From contig QNAO01000083.1 in the NCBI GenBank assembly GCA_003641785.1, positions 1 to 5,256 of the forward strand: a stretch of 5,256 nucleotides of DNA, written 5' to 3'. This DNA is from Thermotogae bacterium (GTDB taxonomy: Bacteria; Thermotogota; Thermotogae; Thermotogales; DSM-5069). Shown piece by piece: positions 5,197-5,256 of this stretch. The notes under the pieces are model-generated. The model was not told the DNA's origin and did no database searches. It saw only the letters and a program-made list of their open reading frames with translations. Position 1 is the first letter of the stretch; every line of letters begins with the position of its first letter. The translations under genes and the position numbers were made by a program.

Positions 5197-5256
5197 GTGA
5201 AACGTAAAACAAAGCGAAAATGGGCCGGATTTCTTTTTGTCCTGCCTGGGCTTGTC
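5197..5256 (+). CDS. ABC sugar transporter permease (MalF/UgpA type), N-terminal fragment
   Basis: Only 20 codons are in the window, from GTG 5197 to the edge, read as MKRKTKRKWAGFLFVLPGLV. A short lysine/arginine-rich cytoplasmic start followed by the first membrane segment with FVLPGL is the usual opening of MalF-type permeases (binding-protein-dependent transport inner membrane component). The place right after a binding protein gene supports this. It would form half of the membrane channel, with a second permease probably encoded downstream outside the window. AGGAG lies 8 nt upstream. The frame is open at the window edge, so this is a cut gene and not a broken one. Confidence 0.8.
   Translation, partial: MKRKTKRKWAGFLFVLPGLV

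Noticed and set aside
1..5256. CRISPR arrays, tRNA or rRNA genes, insertion sequences, phage or toxin-antitoxin genes
   Set aside because: None seen on reading both strands; the window is filled by transport and regulator genes apart from the 356-bp divergent region and short end segments.

Overview
The window looks like a carbohydrate-uptake locus from a bacterium, most probably a member of the Thermotogota or a similar fermentative, thermophile-rich lineage. That assignment is an inference. It rests on sugar ABC-transporter genes arranged around ROK and LacI regulators, strong G-rich Shine-Dalgarno sites (GGAGGTGA, AAGGGGGA, AAAGGGGGAG), and solute-binding proteins with plain Sec-type signal peptides and no lipobox cysteine. 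I could not run a database search, so genus and transported sugar remain open.

Layout from left to right. Positions 17-46 hold an intrinsic terminator for the minus strand. It closes a leftward two-gene unit: a LacI-family regulator (2323-1322, TTG start) followed almost without a gap by an extracellular solute-binding protein (1307-78). A 356-bp divergent intergenic region (2324-2679) follows. It carries a compact palindrome made of two LacI-type operators next to lacI, a GTCACA/TGTGAC inverted repeat, an unexplained 80-bp dyad-symmetric element, and a promoter-like sequence for the rightward genes. The rightward unit is a ROK-family regulator (2680-3876), a second, clearly different solute-binding protein (3893-5143), an intercistronic GC-rich hairpin, and the first 20 codons of an ABC permease (5197 onward) cut by the window edge.

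How it may work (inference): each solute-binding protein is in an operon with its own regulator, LacI with the first and ROK with the second. Only the rightward unit is seen to continue into membrane components. The leftward binding protein is followed by a terminator rather than a permease, so it may share the permeases encoded to the right or use a distant set. The LacI operators sit where they would control lacI itself and, through it, the co-transcribed binding protein. Nothing in the coding genes points to a wholly new system. The least explained structure is the 80-bp dyad at 2474-2553.
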